From the NCBI RefSeq assembly GCF_028769735.1, contig NC_088194.1, positions 1,186,319 through 1,250,318 of the forward strand: a stretch of 64,000 nt of DNA. Direction: 5' to 3'. This document shows, one piece after another, positions 25,246 through 37,817 of this stretch. The position numbers were made by a program, and so were the translations under genes. The notes under the pieces are model-generated. The model worked only from the letters and a program-made list of their open reading frames with translations, was not told the origin of the DNA and did not search any database. Positions within the stretch are counted from its first letter, which is position 1. Each line of letters starts with the position of its first letter. This DNA comes from Zonotrichia leucophrys gambelii. Taxonomy: Eukaryota > Chordata > Aves > Passeriformes > Passerellidae.

Positions 25246-25610
25246 TCAGTGTGGCAGTGCCAAGTCACAGTGTGGCAGTGCCATTTCACAGTGTGGCAGT
25301 GCAATTTTCCCCCCCACTCAGTGTGGCAGTGCCATGTCACACCACAGTGCCATTTCACAGTGTGGCAGTGCCATTTCACCCCCCCTCAGTGGGGCAATGC
25401 CATTTCACAATGTGGCAGCGCCATTCCCCCTTCTCTCAGTGTGGCAGTGCCATTTCACAGTGTGGCAGTGCCATTTCACAGTGTGGCAGTGCCATTTCAG
25501 TGTGGCAGTGCCATTTCAGTGTGGCAGTGCCATTTCACAGTGTGGCAGTGCCATTCCCCCTTCTCTCAGTGGGGCAGTGCCATGTTACTGTGGCAGTGCC
25601 ACAGTGGTGC
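25246..25610 (+). repeat. minisatellite array (21-bp unit)
   Basis: CAGTGTGGCAGTGCCATTTCA repeats about 14 times with CCCCCTTCTCT interruptions. Confidence 0.95.
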
Positions 25611-25619
25611 TGGCACTGG

Positions 25620-26470
25620 GTCTCATTTTGATTCCCCACAGGATTCAGAGCACTGTGAGCCCCTCCCAGGACCACCAGGCTCAGCCCCAAATTCAGCACC
25701 CCCAGTTCAGGGCCTCCCCTCACTGCCCTTCCCTGCAGCCAAGGCTCCAGCAGCCCCTTCCAAGCCAGGGCTTTATCTGCTCCACCACAGCCCCACTTCA
25801 GTGCTGGGAGCTTTGGAGATAAGCAAGAGCTCAGGAGAGTGCAGATTTAAGGCTCCAGCTGTCACTTCCAGCGATGCTGTTCCTGGGCTGCCACTCACAG
25901 CGGCATCTGCACCACGTGCTGGGTGGGAGCAGCCCAATTTCCAAGAACCAGCTGTGCCACCAGCTTATTTTGGGGTAGATTTAGGGTGCCCAGGGTGGGC
26001 AAGATGCTTCCAGCCATGGGTGTAGGTGCCAGGCCTTCCTTGCTGCAGCTGCTGTGCCCTTCCAAAACCCAGCATGGCATAAAAAGCTGCCAAAAAACCT
26101 TTTGTAGGGAATGAACCATCCCCAAATCTGGCTGCTTTGGAAGGAATCATCCCAACCCCTGGGGCTCCTGACATCCTGCAGCCTCGCTGCACCCCTCAGG
26201 AAACCACTGAACCTGGGGTGGGGGGAAGTTTGGGACACTGAGGACACTTTCTTCCCTTCCATTCTTCTGCCACATATAATAGATATTGGGGCTATTTTTA
26301 GGCCTTGCTTGTTTAATTATTGAGAAAGGTTTTGAAGGATCTCTTGAAGGCAAGGAAACAAGGCCCTGGAGCACTCACTGGGTTTCCCTTCCTGAAGCTC
26401 AGGGCAGAGAGCAGGGCTGGAGCAGCTGCAGCTGCCCTTGGGCACAGGAACCTGAGAGTGGCTCCAGCCT
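25620..26470. other. unique spacer between arrays
   Basis: No gene found. It contains the MEF2 consensus at 26292-26301. A 20-bp phrase (AATTTCCAAGAAC) is also present near 22853. Confidence 0.35.
26292..26301. promoter_or_regulatory. perfect MEF2 consensus site
   Basis: CTATTTTTAG occurs in a non-repetitive AT-rich pocket between two minisatellite arrays, about 9.6 kb upstream of the putative MEF2D start. A single site is weak evidence. Confidence 0.25.
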
Positions 26471-26475
26471 GGAGG

Positions 26476-26816
26476 GTGGGATGCAGGGATGGATGGAAAA
26501 ATGGGTGCAGGGATGGATGGATGGATGGATGGATGGATGGATGGATGGATGGATGGATGGATGCAGGGATGGATGCAGGATGAATGCAGGATGGATGCAG
26601 GGATGGATGCAGGGATGGATGCAGGATGGATGCAGGATGGATGCAGGATGGATGCAGGATGGATGGATGGATGGATGGATGCAGGGATGGATGGATGCAG
26701 GGATGGATGGATGGATGGATGGATGGATGGATGGATGCAGGGATGGATGCAGGGATGGATACAGGGATAGAGGCAGGGATGAATGCAGGATGGATGCAGG
26801 GATGGATGCAGGGCTT
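26476..26816 (+). repeat. (GGAT)n microsatellite with a GGATGCAGGAT variant
   Basis: Pure GGAT runs (26512-26562, 26661-26683, 26702-26734) alternate with 10- to 14-bp GCAG-containing units. Confidence 0.95.
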
Positions 26817-26819
26817 TGG

Positions 26820-27890
26820 AACCAATGGCTGACCATGAGCAGAGAGGCTCCAGACCCAAAACAAAGGACAAACCCCGTTCCCAAACCAACACTTGCCTGG
26901 CACAAGGGGCTGTGTCAGAGCTGGGAAATGCTGGGTCCCAGCTCACAAAATCCACTGCAATCCCAGCACCAGCTTCCATTAGGAACGAATGTGGCCCAGA
27001 ACACACAATTTTTATTTTTAACTGAACGGACACTTTTCTTGCTGTAAAATGACCTTATTCTCAGCTTGCCAAGCAGAATTGCAATGGCAGGATTTTTTTT
27101 TTTTAAACCAGTTCCTTTCGTGTTTCCACTTACAAAAAGCCAGAGAATGGCCTTTATTTGAGATTAAAGGGGTTTGGTCAACTTGAAATCCGCTGAGATT
27201 TCAGCAAAATGGTTTATAATGAAGCAGGAGCCAAATCCTCAACTGGTGTCCTTTGCCCTGGCTTCAGCAGCTTCAGCTTTCCAATACCTCTTTGTACCTG
27301 TCAGCAACCTGGCCCAGGACTTCAAGGGAAACATTGATTTACCTCAGCTGCCAGGCTTAGCCAGCTGGGATTAACTTCCCCCAGCTGGGGATACCCAGGG
27401 TATCTGTGATGTGTCCAGCTTTCCTAAGGAATATATGTGTGTACAAAAGGTGTTTGATCTGTTCATCCTCCCCCTCTCAATCCTATTAGGTACAAAGGTA
27501 AAAATATTAATTTTAATAGTGCAGATAGGGGTGCTACATGTTGCACAAAAATAATTATCCTCCAGGACAGACCCTGGGGTAAATCTGCATCCCAGACATC
27601 AGCATGGAGTGGCAGGACATCAGGAATGGCCCGACAGAAGTGTCTCTGGTTCAAACCCCCCCCCAAACCACCTCTGCCACATCCCCCACCTGCATCTTGG
27701 GGTGGTCACCAAGTGATGCCACCGTGCCAGGATGCTCCAAGGAGTGCCCTGAAGGAATTGCTGCACTCAGAGCCGGTGGGATGGAGCCAGCTCTGGGCTG
27801 GGGACCTCGTGGCAGAGCCAGGCTGCTCTGGCAGCACAGGCAAGGGGGGCAAGTTGTCAGCCCCTGCTCCTTAACACCCTGACAAGCTTA
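26820..27890. other. unique AT-richer spacer
   Basis: No exon or repeat family recognised. A T-run lies at 27091-27102. The region ends at the CpG/X-box patch (about 27940-28010). Confidence 0.35.
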
Positions 27891-27950
27891 TAACTATTTC
27901 ATTTGTTACACTGCGAACCTTTTTAAATTAATGAGCAGAAGGTTGTCACG

Positions 27951-27983
27951 GTTGCCGTGGCGACGACACGTTGCCGGGGCAAC
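27951..27983. promoter_or_regulatory. tandem RFX X-box motifs
   Basis: A perfect palindromic X-box (GTTGCCGGGGCAAC, 27970-27983) follows an imperfect one with one mismatch (GTTGCCGTGGCGAC, 27951-27964), 5 bp apart. They lie in a short CpG-containing patch inside otherwise repeat-filled intergenic DNA. RFX proteins bind such sites in enhancers and ciliary gene promoters. No gene start is recognisable next to it. Confidence 0.55.
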
Positions 27984-28194
27984 GGCAGCGATGCAGAGCC
28001 CGAGGAGTGGAATCAGGGGTCAGGCTGACGATGGAGCCAGGATGTGTGGGGGCTGTGGGAAGAGGCAGCCAGCCCCAGCCCCCAGAGCAGCCCTGAGAGG
28101 TGGGGAAGGCACCACTGCTTCCCTGGCACTGCCTGCAGCCCTCGGGGTGTGCCCGGTGCCAGCCTGGCTCTCGCGCATGGCACAGCTCACAGAG

Positions 28195-29385
28195 CCCAGC
28201 CCATGGGTTCAGCACTGCCCTCTGCAACTTTCCCATCCCTTCTGATTCTCTCTGGGTCTCTGGTTCCTCCACCAGAGAACCAATCCCATGGGTTCATCAC
28301 TCCCTTCTCCAACTTTCTCATCCCCTCTGGCTCTCTCTGGGTCTCTGGTCCCTCTGAACACAGAACTCATCTCATGGGTTCATCTTCCCTGCACTTCCCT
28401 CCCTTTGCCACCTGGGCTCTCGCGCTTCCCCCAAGAACACAGAGCTCATCCCATGGGTTCATCACTGCCTCTGAACTTTCCCATCCCTTCTGGCTCTCTC
28501 TGGGTCTCTGGTTCCTCCACCAGAGAACCAATCCCATGGGTTCATCACTCCCTTCTCCAACTTTCTCATCCCCTCTGGCTCTCTCTGGGTCTCTCCTTCC
28601 ACCAGAGAATACAGAACCCAGCCCTGTTCATCACTCTGTTCTGCAACTTTCCCATCCCCTCTGGGTCTCTCCCTCCACCAGTGAACACAGAACCCAGCCC
28701 ATGGGTTCAGCACTGCCCTCTGCAACTTTCCCATCCCCTCTGGCTCTCTCTGAGTCCCTCTCTCCACCAAAGAACACAGAACTCTTCCCATGGGTTCGTC
28801 ACTTCCTTCTCCAACTTTCCCATCCCTCTGGCTCTCTCTGGGTCTCTGGTCCTTCCTTCCACCAGTGAACACAGAACTCAGCCCACGGGTTCATCACTCT
28901 CCTCTCCAACTTTCCTATCTCCAATGGCTCTCTCTGGGTCTCTGGTCCCTCTCTCCACCAGAGAAGCAATCCCATGGTTTCAGCACTCCCTTCTCCAACT
29001 TTCCCATCCCTCTGGTTCTCTGGTCCTTCTCTCTGAACACAGAACTCATCCCATGGGTTCATCACTTCCTTCTCCAACTTTCCCACCCCCTCTGGCTCTC
29101 TCTGGGTCTCTGGTCCCTCGTCCCACCAGTGAACACAGAACCCAGCCCTGTTCATCACTCCCTTCTCCAACTTTTCCATCCCCTCTGGCTCTCTCTGGGT
29201 CTCTGTTCCTTCCCTCTGAACACAGAACCCATCCCATGGTTCCAGAACTCTCTTCTGCAACTTTCCCATCCCTCTGGGTCTCTGGTCCTTCCCTCTGAAC
29301 ACAGAACTCATCCCATGGGTTCATCACTCCCTTCTCCAACCTCTCCATCCTCTCTGGCTCTCTCTGGGTCTCTGGTCCTTCCCCT
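28195..29385 (+). repeat. minisatellite array (about 80-95 bp unit)
   Basis: At least 13 units. Each has CATGGGTTCATCACTCCCTTC, CAACTTTCCCATCCC, TCTGGCTCTCTCTGGGTCTC and GAACACAGAACCCA. Units vary by deletion of inner blocks. Its plus strand is strongly pyrimidine-biased. Confidence 0.95.
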
Positions 29386-29849
29386 CACCACCCAAACCAA
29401 GGGTGGCTCAGGCAGAACTGGCAAAAACTGTGGGGTAAAAACTGCACCTCCTGCACCACCTCTCCCAAAGGGACATCAGGACAAGTCCCAAAGGGACATC
29501 AGGACACCAAGGTGGTTTTCAGGTGGTTTGAAATCAACTGCCTTGTTCTTTCCAGCAGGCAGGGGTGGAGGCAGCTCATGCCACTGCTGCAGCCCTACCC
29601 CAGCTGTGTGAAATCCAGAGGTTTTCCAGCCACAAAACTCTTTAAGAGCGTTTATTTCCCCCCACACCAGCACCAGGTTAGAAAAGGGAGGGAAGGAAGA
29701 GGGAAACCAAACAGATCTGCAGGGAAACTCCCCAAAATTCAAGCAGGAAAATGACTTTGTAAGATCTCTGGCCACTGGAACCTTGAGCTTCTCCTCCTAA
29801 GCCCAAGTAGAAGGATGGATGGGAGCATTTTTAAACTAAAAGAGGTTGA
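29386..29849. other. unique spacer
   Basis: A 21-bp phrase (AAAGGGACATCAGGACA) is doubled at 29468-29504. Nothing else is recognised. Confidence 0.35.
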
Positions 29850-30025
29850 TTGAGGTTTGGTAGAAGGAAGAAGTGTTTGACAATGAGGGTGGTGCAGCTG
29901 CTCTGTCCCTGGAAGTGTCCAAGGCCAGGCTGGACAGGGCTTGGAGCAGCCTGGGACTGTGGAATGAGAGGAGCTTTAAGGGCCTTCCAAGCCAAACTAT
30001 TCCATAATTTTATGAGTTTATGGTC
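29850..30025 (+). repeat. CR1 LINE 3' end fragment
   Basis: GTGTCCAAGGCCAGGCTGG, GGAGCAGCCTGGGACTGTGG and the CTTTAAGGGCCTTCCAAGCC terminus in forward orientation. Confidence 0.85.
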
Positions 30026-30349
30026 TCCAGTCCCTGTCACTCCCCAGTAGCCCCACACACCCAGTTCTGCAGAGCTGCCCTGGCCATGGGGCATCCACAC
30101 GTGTGGGAGAGATTTTACACCAAATTCTGTGAGCCAGAGAGGAGTTTGAGAAGATTTACCCCTGAAAGAATTTTCTACCAAGGTTGTTGACATAGAAACC
30201 AAGAAAGAAAGAAGGAGCACTTTGTTTGTCTTTCCTGACCAATGAGCAAATGTAAACTTAAGAGTTTTGGAAGGATTTATAAAAAGAATTTATAAAATTT
30301 ATCCTATTTTTTATTTAATAGAATAAAACCAGGTTTGAAGCCTTCTGAA

Positions 30350-30752
30350 AATGGAAGTGTGGCTCTGAACCCCCCTGGAATGGGGCAGAACAATGGGGAG
30401 AAGCTGAAGGAGGCTCTGAACCCCTGGAATGGGGCAGAGCAATGGGGGAGCCTGAAGGAGGCTCTGCACCCCCTGGAATGGGGCAGAGCAATGGGGGAGC
30501 CTGAAGGAGGCTCTGAACCCCCTGGAATGGGGCAGAGGAGTAGGGAGAAGCCTGAAGGAGGCTCTGAACCCCTGGAATGGGGCAGAGCAATGGGGAGAAG
30601 CCTGAAGGAGGCTCTGAACCCTTGAAATGGGGCAGAGCAATGGGGAGAAGCCTGAAGGAGGTTCTGAACCCCTGGAATGGGGCAGAGCAATGGGGGAAGC
30701 CTGAAGGAGGCTCTGAACCCCTGGAATGGGGCAGAGCAATGGGGGAAGCCTG
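30350..30752 (+). repeat. minisatellite array (about 50-bp unit)
   Basis: Eight units of CCTGGAATGGGGCAGAGCAA plus TGGGGAGAAGCCTGAAGGAG and GCTCTGAACC. Confidence 0.95.
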
Positions 30753-31139
30753 AAGGGCTGGGACAAAGGGAGTGGGGTGCAGGATGGGGGCTGACACCTC
30801 CCCAGCACAGGTGTGGTGCTCGTCCCAATCCCATGGGTTCACACCCCCATCACACACCCCAGGGTGTGAGCAGGACAAAAATGGGGTGGGGAAGGTGGAT
30901 TGTGGGGCTGGGGATTCCTCTGCCTCCTGGAAAGGGAGGTGTGGGCTCATCCCAGAGCCACCTGCACAGAACAGCAGCTCTGCTCCTCACTGACCTGCCC
31001 AGAGCATCCTGCACTCCACAGGGCTTTGCACTGACCATTGCAAGGTCCAGACAGCTCCTGCTGGGAGAGTGGGGGGCTGGAATGGACCCCAACCACCAGC
31101 CCCCTTTCCAGCCCTCACAGAGTCACTGCAGAACGCAAA

Positions 31140-31875
31140 ATACAGATTTGTAATACATTTACTGCTACTTATTTAGCTGAAAACTCCTACTATAGTGAGG
31201 TTTCACATGCTATATAGTATATTTTAATGTAGTACATGTATGTTTCTGTACACAAGATTTATATGTATATGTAGATATCGATATATAAATATATATATTT
31301 TATAGATAGATAAAGATATATATAAATATATAAATATATATTTATATATGTATATTTTTACATATACATATATATGCACATTTATACATATATATACATA
31401 TGTAATATAATATATATATAATATATGTAAATATATATAAATATATATAAATATAAATATGTATAAATATATTTAAAAACATATATGTATATATATGTGT
31501 GCATATATACATATATATGTATATATAATATATAATATATAATATATAATATATAATATATAATATATAATATATAATATATAATATATAATATATAATA
31601 TATTATGTATAGTATATAATATATAATATGTGATATATTATGTATTATATAATATATAATAAATATATATTATATATGTATATATAAAAACATATTATAT
31701 GTAATATATTATATTATATTATATTATATTATATTATATTATATTATATTATATATGTATATATAAAAACATATTATATGTAATATATTATATTATATTA
31801 TATATAAATATCTGTATATATAATATATATATATATATATACACAGATGTATACACATATATATGCGTATATATA

Positions 31876-31917
<42 letters not shown>

Positions 31918-31918
31918 T
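31140..31918. repeat. AT satellite of TA/ATAT repeats
   Basis: Nearly 780 bp without G or C except scattered single bases. It contains (ATATATA)n, (TATAATATA)n at 31525-31620 and (TATTA)n at 31710-31750. The segment at 31681-31760 is an internal duplication of ATGTATATATAAAAACATAT plus its neighbour. Confidence 0.95.
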
Positions 31919-32361
31919 GAAAACCTCCCCAAAACAATCTCAAATGCATTTTCTTATCCAGATGTTGAGGGCAGTTTGGTGCTGGGCTGCTGGCAAGCAG
32001 GGTGAGCACTGACTCTTCACCCTCTGGGTCTCCTGCTGCATTCCCCAGCCTGATTCTTTGTGCTGAGCTTTCCACCAGCACACGTGAGCAGCGCTGTACC
32101 ACAGCTCTTCCAGCTCTGCTGCCTGTCAGGGAAATGTCTAAATATTTCTATTTTCCCCAAATACATTTTTTCATCAGAATTGGAAAGGGGGAAAAAAAAT
32201 TAAAAAGCCATGAAACACTGAAATCCACAATAGGGCTTGAACAAAAGCAGTGTCTGAGCATTGGGAGGAGGACACACCTATGGACTCAGGATGGATCCCT
32301 CTCCGGTTGCTGTTGATAATTGCTGCCCTGAGATGTGCAGGATGTCTCTGCTGCAGCCCAT

Positions 32362-32949
32362 GCAACTGAAGAATGAGTCTGGACTCTTCACTTTTTGGTC
32401 TTGAGGTTGTTTATTAATTCTTATCTATAAAATTTTCTTTCTGCCCAGCTGAGATCTGCTCAGCAGGGCAGCCACAGGCACTCTCTGTGTTGTCCTTTTA
32501 TACTACAAACTACGTATAACATATTTACACTTAATTCCCAATACCCATCACCTATGTTAGACAGTGAGTTTCTATTCTAAATATAACATATTTACAATAA
32601 CTTTCCAATACCTATCACCTATGTTAGACAGTGCACCTCTACTCTAAACCAATCCCAAAGTGCCAACATCACTGCAGAAAATGGAGAACAAGAAGAAGAA
32701 GAAAGAAAGGCTGAACATGCCCAGATTCCTCCATCTTGTTCCCATAACCAAAAATCCTAAAATCTACATTTTCACCCTGTGATCATTTTGTTATTATACC
32801 ATTCAGACCTGTGTGACTTTCAGGTAACTTGCTCCAGGGCTCAAAATCAAATCCCCAGGTGCTCTGGGCTGTGTGCCAGGGTCTCTGAGCCCCCTGATGG
32901 GGTCCTGGGCAACTCTGGACACTCAGAGGGATGCACTGAGTTCCGACAG
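32362..32949 (-). mobile_element. solo LTR, family B, copy 1
   Basis: In minus orientation it begins TGTCGGAACTCAGTG, has a TATAAAAGGA promoter box and AATAAACAACC poly(A) signal, and ends near the TGCA at 32362. Compared with copies at 44159 and 51274 it carries an extra tandem doubling of the CTGTCTAACATAGGTGAT segment. No internal retroviral sequence is present. Confidence 0.75.
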
Positions 32950-34170
32950 ATCCCCATGCCTCTGGGGCTTTGCTGGGCTCTGGTGCTCTGCAAATCCCCT
33001 TTTCCATGCTGTGCTGGAGGAGGAGAAGCACATGGAGTGCCAGGGGACAGCTGGCTGTGCTATCTCCTGAGGATATCCAAGGAGCAGGGACCAGAGTGGA
33101 GCCTGGCTCTGCCTGTGTCCCAGATAATGCTGTCAAGCCACAGAAGGCAGGCTCGTCCCAGCCAGCTCAGCAGAGGCCAAGGGGTGAAGGAGATATGTCA
33201 GAGGCACCCTCCTGCTGGGAAAAGCAGGGCTGGGATGCCCAGGAGGGATCAGTGTCCATGAGAGCTGCCCTGGATGGCCCCAGCGCTGCTCTCTGTCACT
33301 CAGCAGCAGCTCTGGCAGAAAGCACTCAGCTAAACATGAAAATAAATAATTAAAAGAAGACATTTCAAATGTGAAAACTCCTCCATGACCCCCACAGGTG
33401 CTTGGTTTAACCTGGGGCTGTTTCCCATTGCCCTTGGCTGCTGCTGGGGTCCCTCAGTGCCTCTCCAGCCACCCCTCAGCAATGCTGCCACATTTCCTGG
33501 GGGGCTGCTGAGCAAGACCCTGCTTCCCTTTCCAAAAGGGTCATTTCCAGAGGCCAAACTATGCCCTGGCAGCCAAACCACAGCTTCCCCTTCCCACAGC
33601 ACCAGAGTCAGCATCATGTGCCTCAGCGATGCCGCTCCGCAGGGATGGAAGAAAGGAAAATGGCAAAGCAGGAAGGGAAAAGGAGCCTGACCTCACTGAA
33701 CCCTGCCACTTCAAGCCAGGGCCAGCCTCAGAGAGGAAAGGACCAGCAAAATCTGCTCCAGCAGCCGTCAGGGCTAATTAAGGAGCAAATGAAGCCATTC
33801 CCAAAGGATCCAGCTCTCTCCAGCTGCAGCTGCTGCTGACCTGCAACCTTGGTGACCACGGTCACCCCTCCCAGGGCAGCTCAGCACCCCAAAACCTGGG
33901 TGAAGCTCCCTGCTGTGCTCACCCCAGGCTCACTCAGGGGTTCCTGGGTGCCCCAGGGCACGTCCCATGCCAGCCCATGCTCATCCCTGGTCACGCTGCC
34001 ACCCTGCAGCTCCCTCTGTCCTGAGCTCAAAGTCACCCGTGCACAAAGGCTCTGCTGGCTCTCAACTTTGCTGGGCACGAGGGACTAATCCAGTTTTACA
34101 GATTAAGGAAGGATCCTGCCACGTGCTGGGCTGGAAACGGTGCCCAGCTCCCTTCCTGCTCCCACCCACG
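32950..34170. other. unique spacer
   Basis: No exon, RNA gene or known repeat recognised. Possible fragments of LTR-associated sequence near the left edge. Confidence 0.3.
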
Positions 34171-34174
34171 GCCA

Positions 34175-34965
34175 TTCCAGCCTGGTTTATTCTGTTTTAC
34201 CCTGGTTTACTCTGGTTTATCCTGGTTTATTCTTTTGCCCTGGTTTATTGTTTTACCCTGGTTTACTCTGTTTTACCCTGGTTTATTCTGATTTACCCTA
34301 GTTTACTCTGGTTTATCCTGGTTTACTCTGTTTCACCCTGGTTTACTCTGTTTTACTCTGGTTTATTGTTTTACCCTGGTTTACTCTGTTTTACCCTGGT
34401 TTATTCTGATTTACCCTAGTTTACTCTGGTTTATCCTGGTTTACTCTGTTTCACCCTGGTTTACTCTGTTTTACTCTGGTTTATTCTGATTTACCCTGGT
34501 TTATTCTGTTTTATCCTGGTTTACTCTGTTTTACCCTGGTTTATTGTTTTACCGTGATTTATTCTTCTGTTTTACCCTGGTTTATTCTGATTTACGCTGG
34601 TTTACTCTGGTTTACCGTGGTTTATTGTTTTACCGTGGTTTATTCTGTTTTACCCTGGTTTATTCTGTTTTACCCTGGTTTACTCTGTTTTACCGTGGTT
34701 TATTCTGATTTACCCTGGTTTACTCTGTTTTACTCTGGTTTATTCTGTTTTACTCTGGTTTATTCTCTTTTACTCTGGTTTATTCTGATTTACCCTGGTT
34801 TACTCTGGTTTACCGTGGTTTATTGTTTTACCGTGGTTTATTCTGTTTTACCCTGGTTTATTCTGTTTTACCCTGGTTTATTGTTTTACCCTGGTTTATT
34901 CTGTTTTACCGTGGTTTATTCTGTTTTACCCTGGTTTATTGTTTTGCCCTGGTTTATTCTGTTTC
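34175..34965 (+). repeat. minisatellite array (20-bp unit of two 10-bp halves)
   Basis: About 40 units of CTGGTTTAYTCTGTTTTACC. A higher-order block of about 119 bp is repeated almost exactly at 34244-34362 and 34363-34481. Confidence 0.95.
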
Positions 34966-35570
34966 TTAGCTCTGATCCCCAGATTTTGGCCCTCCTGGGG
35001 CAGGGCTCAGTTTCCCCACCCACCTCTGCTCCTTAATCCTCCTCATCTTCATTTCTGCCTCGGAGAGCCCTTATCTAAGGGCCCTTATCTGAGTCAGGGG
35101 CAGAGAAAACTCAGCATCTCCCACCCCAATCTCTTTCACAGTCTATTTTCTTCCTGCCCAGAGTTGATTTCCCTCACCTAATTGCCCAGAAAGCTCTTTT
35201 CCCTTCCTCTAATCAGTCTGGAGCAGACTTTCTCTAGATAATTGTGCTGAGACCTGATCACCCTTCTCATCTCCATCTCTCCAATACTCCCATTTCTTCA
35301 CTAAACTCATCTGCTGGAGCTGCATTCCTTGGTCTAATTATTTCTAGGCTCCGTTGAGTTACTTAATTGCTAATTCGTCTGGCACCCAGGATCTGGAAAC
35401 TCCCAGAGCATCTGAGGCAGGGCACAGGGCTGAGTTATCCTGCTATCATTGCCTTCTCAGTGGATAAAATTGCTCCAGGTGTGTGGCAGTGTAGATTCAG
35501 AGCAAAAACTGCTGGAAAAAAAAAAATTTTTTTAAATTAAAATTTTTAATTTTATTTTTTTATATTGACT
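34966..35570. other. AT-moderate spacer with decayed repeated phrases
   Basis: Scattered TCTAATT-GCTC phrases recur here and at 36100-36440, resembling a very old tandem family. No gene is visible. Confidence 0.35.
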
Positions 35571-35574
35571 TGCT

Positions 35575-35755
35575 CAGCTTGGCCAGAGAAGCTGTGGCTG
35601 CCCCATCCTGGGAGTGTTCAAGGCCAGGTTGGGATAATGGGATCCACTGGGATAGTGGAAGGTGTCCCTGCCCATGGAAGGGCATTGGAGGTTGATGATT
35701 TCTTAGGTCCCTTCCAAGCCAACCCACTCCGTGATTCTGAGATTCTGTGAAATGC
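35575..35755 (+). repeat. CR1 LINE 3' end fragment
   Basis: GCCAGAGAAGCTGTGGCTGC, GTGTTCAAGGCCAGGTTGG and the TTAGGTCCCTTCCAAGCC...GATTCTGAGATTCTG terminus. Confidence 0.9.
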
Positions 35756-37815
35756 AGAACTCCCTGCTTCTCTCTGGTGATGCTGCACTGCAGCCCACAA
35801 GCCACAACCAACAACAAACCCATCTTCAGGCCAGGTGTGAATTCACTGAGGCCAAACTGAAACACACCAATCTCATCCTGTAGCCCTTGAAGCTCCAGCT
35901 GGGACCATTTTCCCTCTTTCCACCCCTTCCCTGCCCCACACTCTGAGCTGTTGGGGTTGTTTGCACTGGCCCCACTTCCCCATCCCCATTATCACTCCTT
36001 TTTCCCAGGCTAATTGATGCACTGTTTTGTTTCCTTATCAAATTGCTCTCAGCCTCTGATGCTCCTTTAATCAATGCCCAGCCCTATCAGTTCCAGGGGC
36101 TGCTGGGAGCCCTCCTCTTGCAGCCACCTCTGTGTCTTAATCGCCTGGGGACTTCACCTAATTGGTGTAAAACCTGATTTCTTTCTCTAATCGCTCCCAG
36201 GCCCTGATTCACTTATCTAATTGCTCCAAAGCCCAGGCCTTGCACACCTCTCCCACCCTGCCTTGTTCCCTCCCCTGCAGCTCTCTTGGCTCCCTAATCC
36301 CTCTGTTTTTAAACTGTTTAAATAATCCAGCCAAGATTGGGCACCCTGGCTCTGCTCCCCTGACCCAGTCTCTTTTCTTCCTGCCCAGAGTTGATTTTCC
36401 TCTCCTAATCCAGAAATCTCTGACTCCCCCAAGCCTTTTCCCCACCTCCCACCCACCCCACAAGGCTCAGAGCCACCATGGAGTGGTTCCTTTGGGAAAA
36501 AGGGTGTCCCCATCAGTCAGGGTGTGGTGGCACCTTGGTGACAAAGGCCCCCATGTCACCCCCCCTGCCCTCCAGGAATGTCCCCTTTCTGCTGGGACAG
36601 GGTGCACCAGCTCAACCAGTTCCCCCTCTGCTGCACCCACTGGGCTGGGCACAGGGAGGGGACAGCCTGGGACAAGGGGAATGTGAGCCCTGGGCCTGGC
36701 TGCTGGCAGGGAGGGGGTCAGGATGCTGCTGCCCTGGTGGCTCCTGCAGGGACAGAGCGGTCCCCAAGCCCTCTCCTCCCTCCCTCCTTCTCTGCCTTGT
36801 GAGTCACGTCCGCTGATTCAGGAGAGAGAAGCTGAGAGGGGAAAACATCCAGCAGCGCCAGCCTGGAGGGAAACCAAGGCTGAGGACAGGGTGGCAGGAG
36901 CAGAGGGGAGATTGATCTCATTTTCCCTGAAGTTTCATGAAGTCCCATCGCTGGGTGCTCACCAAACCCCGGAATTTTGGGAGATATCTCTCACCAAACC
37001 CCAGAATTTTGGGAGTGCCCAAACCCTGGCCCTGCTGCTCTCCCTGCAGACCCCAGACCCTCCCTGAGCGTGGCTCTGGCCCTTTTTGGGCAGCACTTTC
37101 AGGCCCAGGGCTCATTCTTTCCCCTGGAGCATCCGGCCTGAGCAAAAGCTTCCCCTTCTCGTGGCTCAGCCCACGCTGGCTCAGCAGCACAAGGTCGCTC
37201 CTGCCTTGGCAGCAGCTGCTCAGGGTGACTCACGCTGGCTCCAGCTTCTGTGGAGAGGTTTTTTGGGTGGAAAACGCTGCCCTCCCCTCACCTCCCCATG
37301 CTGGGATATGTGGATTCAAGTCCCAGCTCCAGCTTCTTCAGTTTTCCTTTGCACCCAGAGATGCTGAAAGCAGAGAAATGGGAATTGGGATGAGAGAGAT
37401 GATTTTTGCTCCTGCCTTTTCAAAGAGGAAACAGCAAATCTCTGCACTTTGGGATTTTCCAGCCCCCATCAGAGTTAAAATTGTGTTTGCCCCCACCTCA
37501 GACAGCCCCAGGTGCCACCAAAGCCTCCCCTGCTCCAAGGATGGGAGGATGCAGCACACACCCAGCCCCTTCCTGGGTCCCTGGCCTGCATGGAGCACGT
37601 TCCCAGAGCCCAGCAGTGGGAATTTGTGTTTATTTGCATTACAACAATGACCCCAGGACTTGGAGGAGAATGAGTCAGCTTCCAGTTTTCAGGGCAGGAT
37701 TCCTCATCAGGCCTCTCTGTTGAAAAAATCACCATTTGGAGATGCAGCAATTAAACAATCCAATTAAACTGGCACTTCTGACCAGTGAAAGGCTGAAACC
37801 TTTTAGTGCCAGGCA
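35756..37815. other. unique spacer
   Basis: It contains a 40-bp doubling near 36955-37018 (CACCAAACCCC then GAATTTTGGGAG). No coding exon is recognised on either strand. Confidence 0.35.
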
Positions 37816-37817
37816 GA

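Noticed and set aside
28044..29611. Open frames of 270-336 residues
   Set aside because: They come from the 80-95 bp minisatellite; the repeats explain the lack of stops.
34554..35036. 160-residue hydrophobic open frame resembling membrane segments
   Set aside because: It is the CTGGTTTA array read in frame; hydrophobicity follows from T-rich codons.
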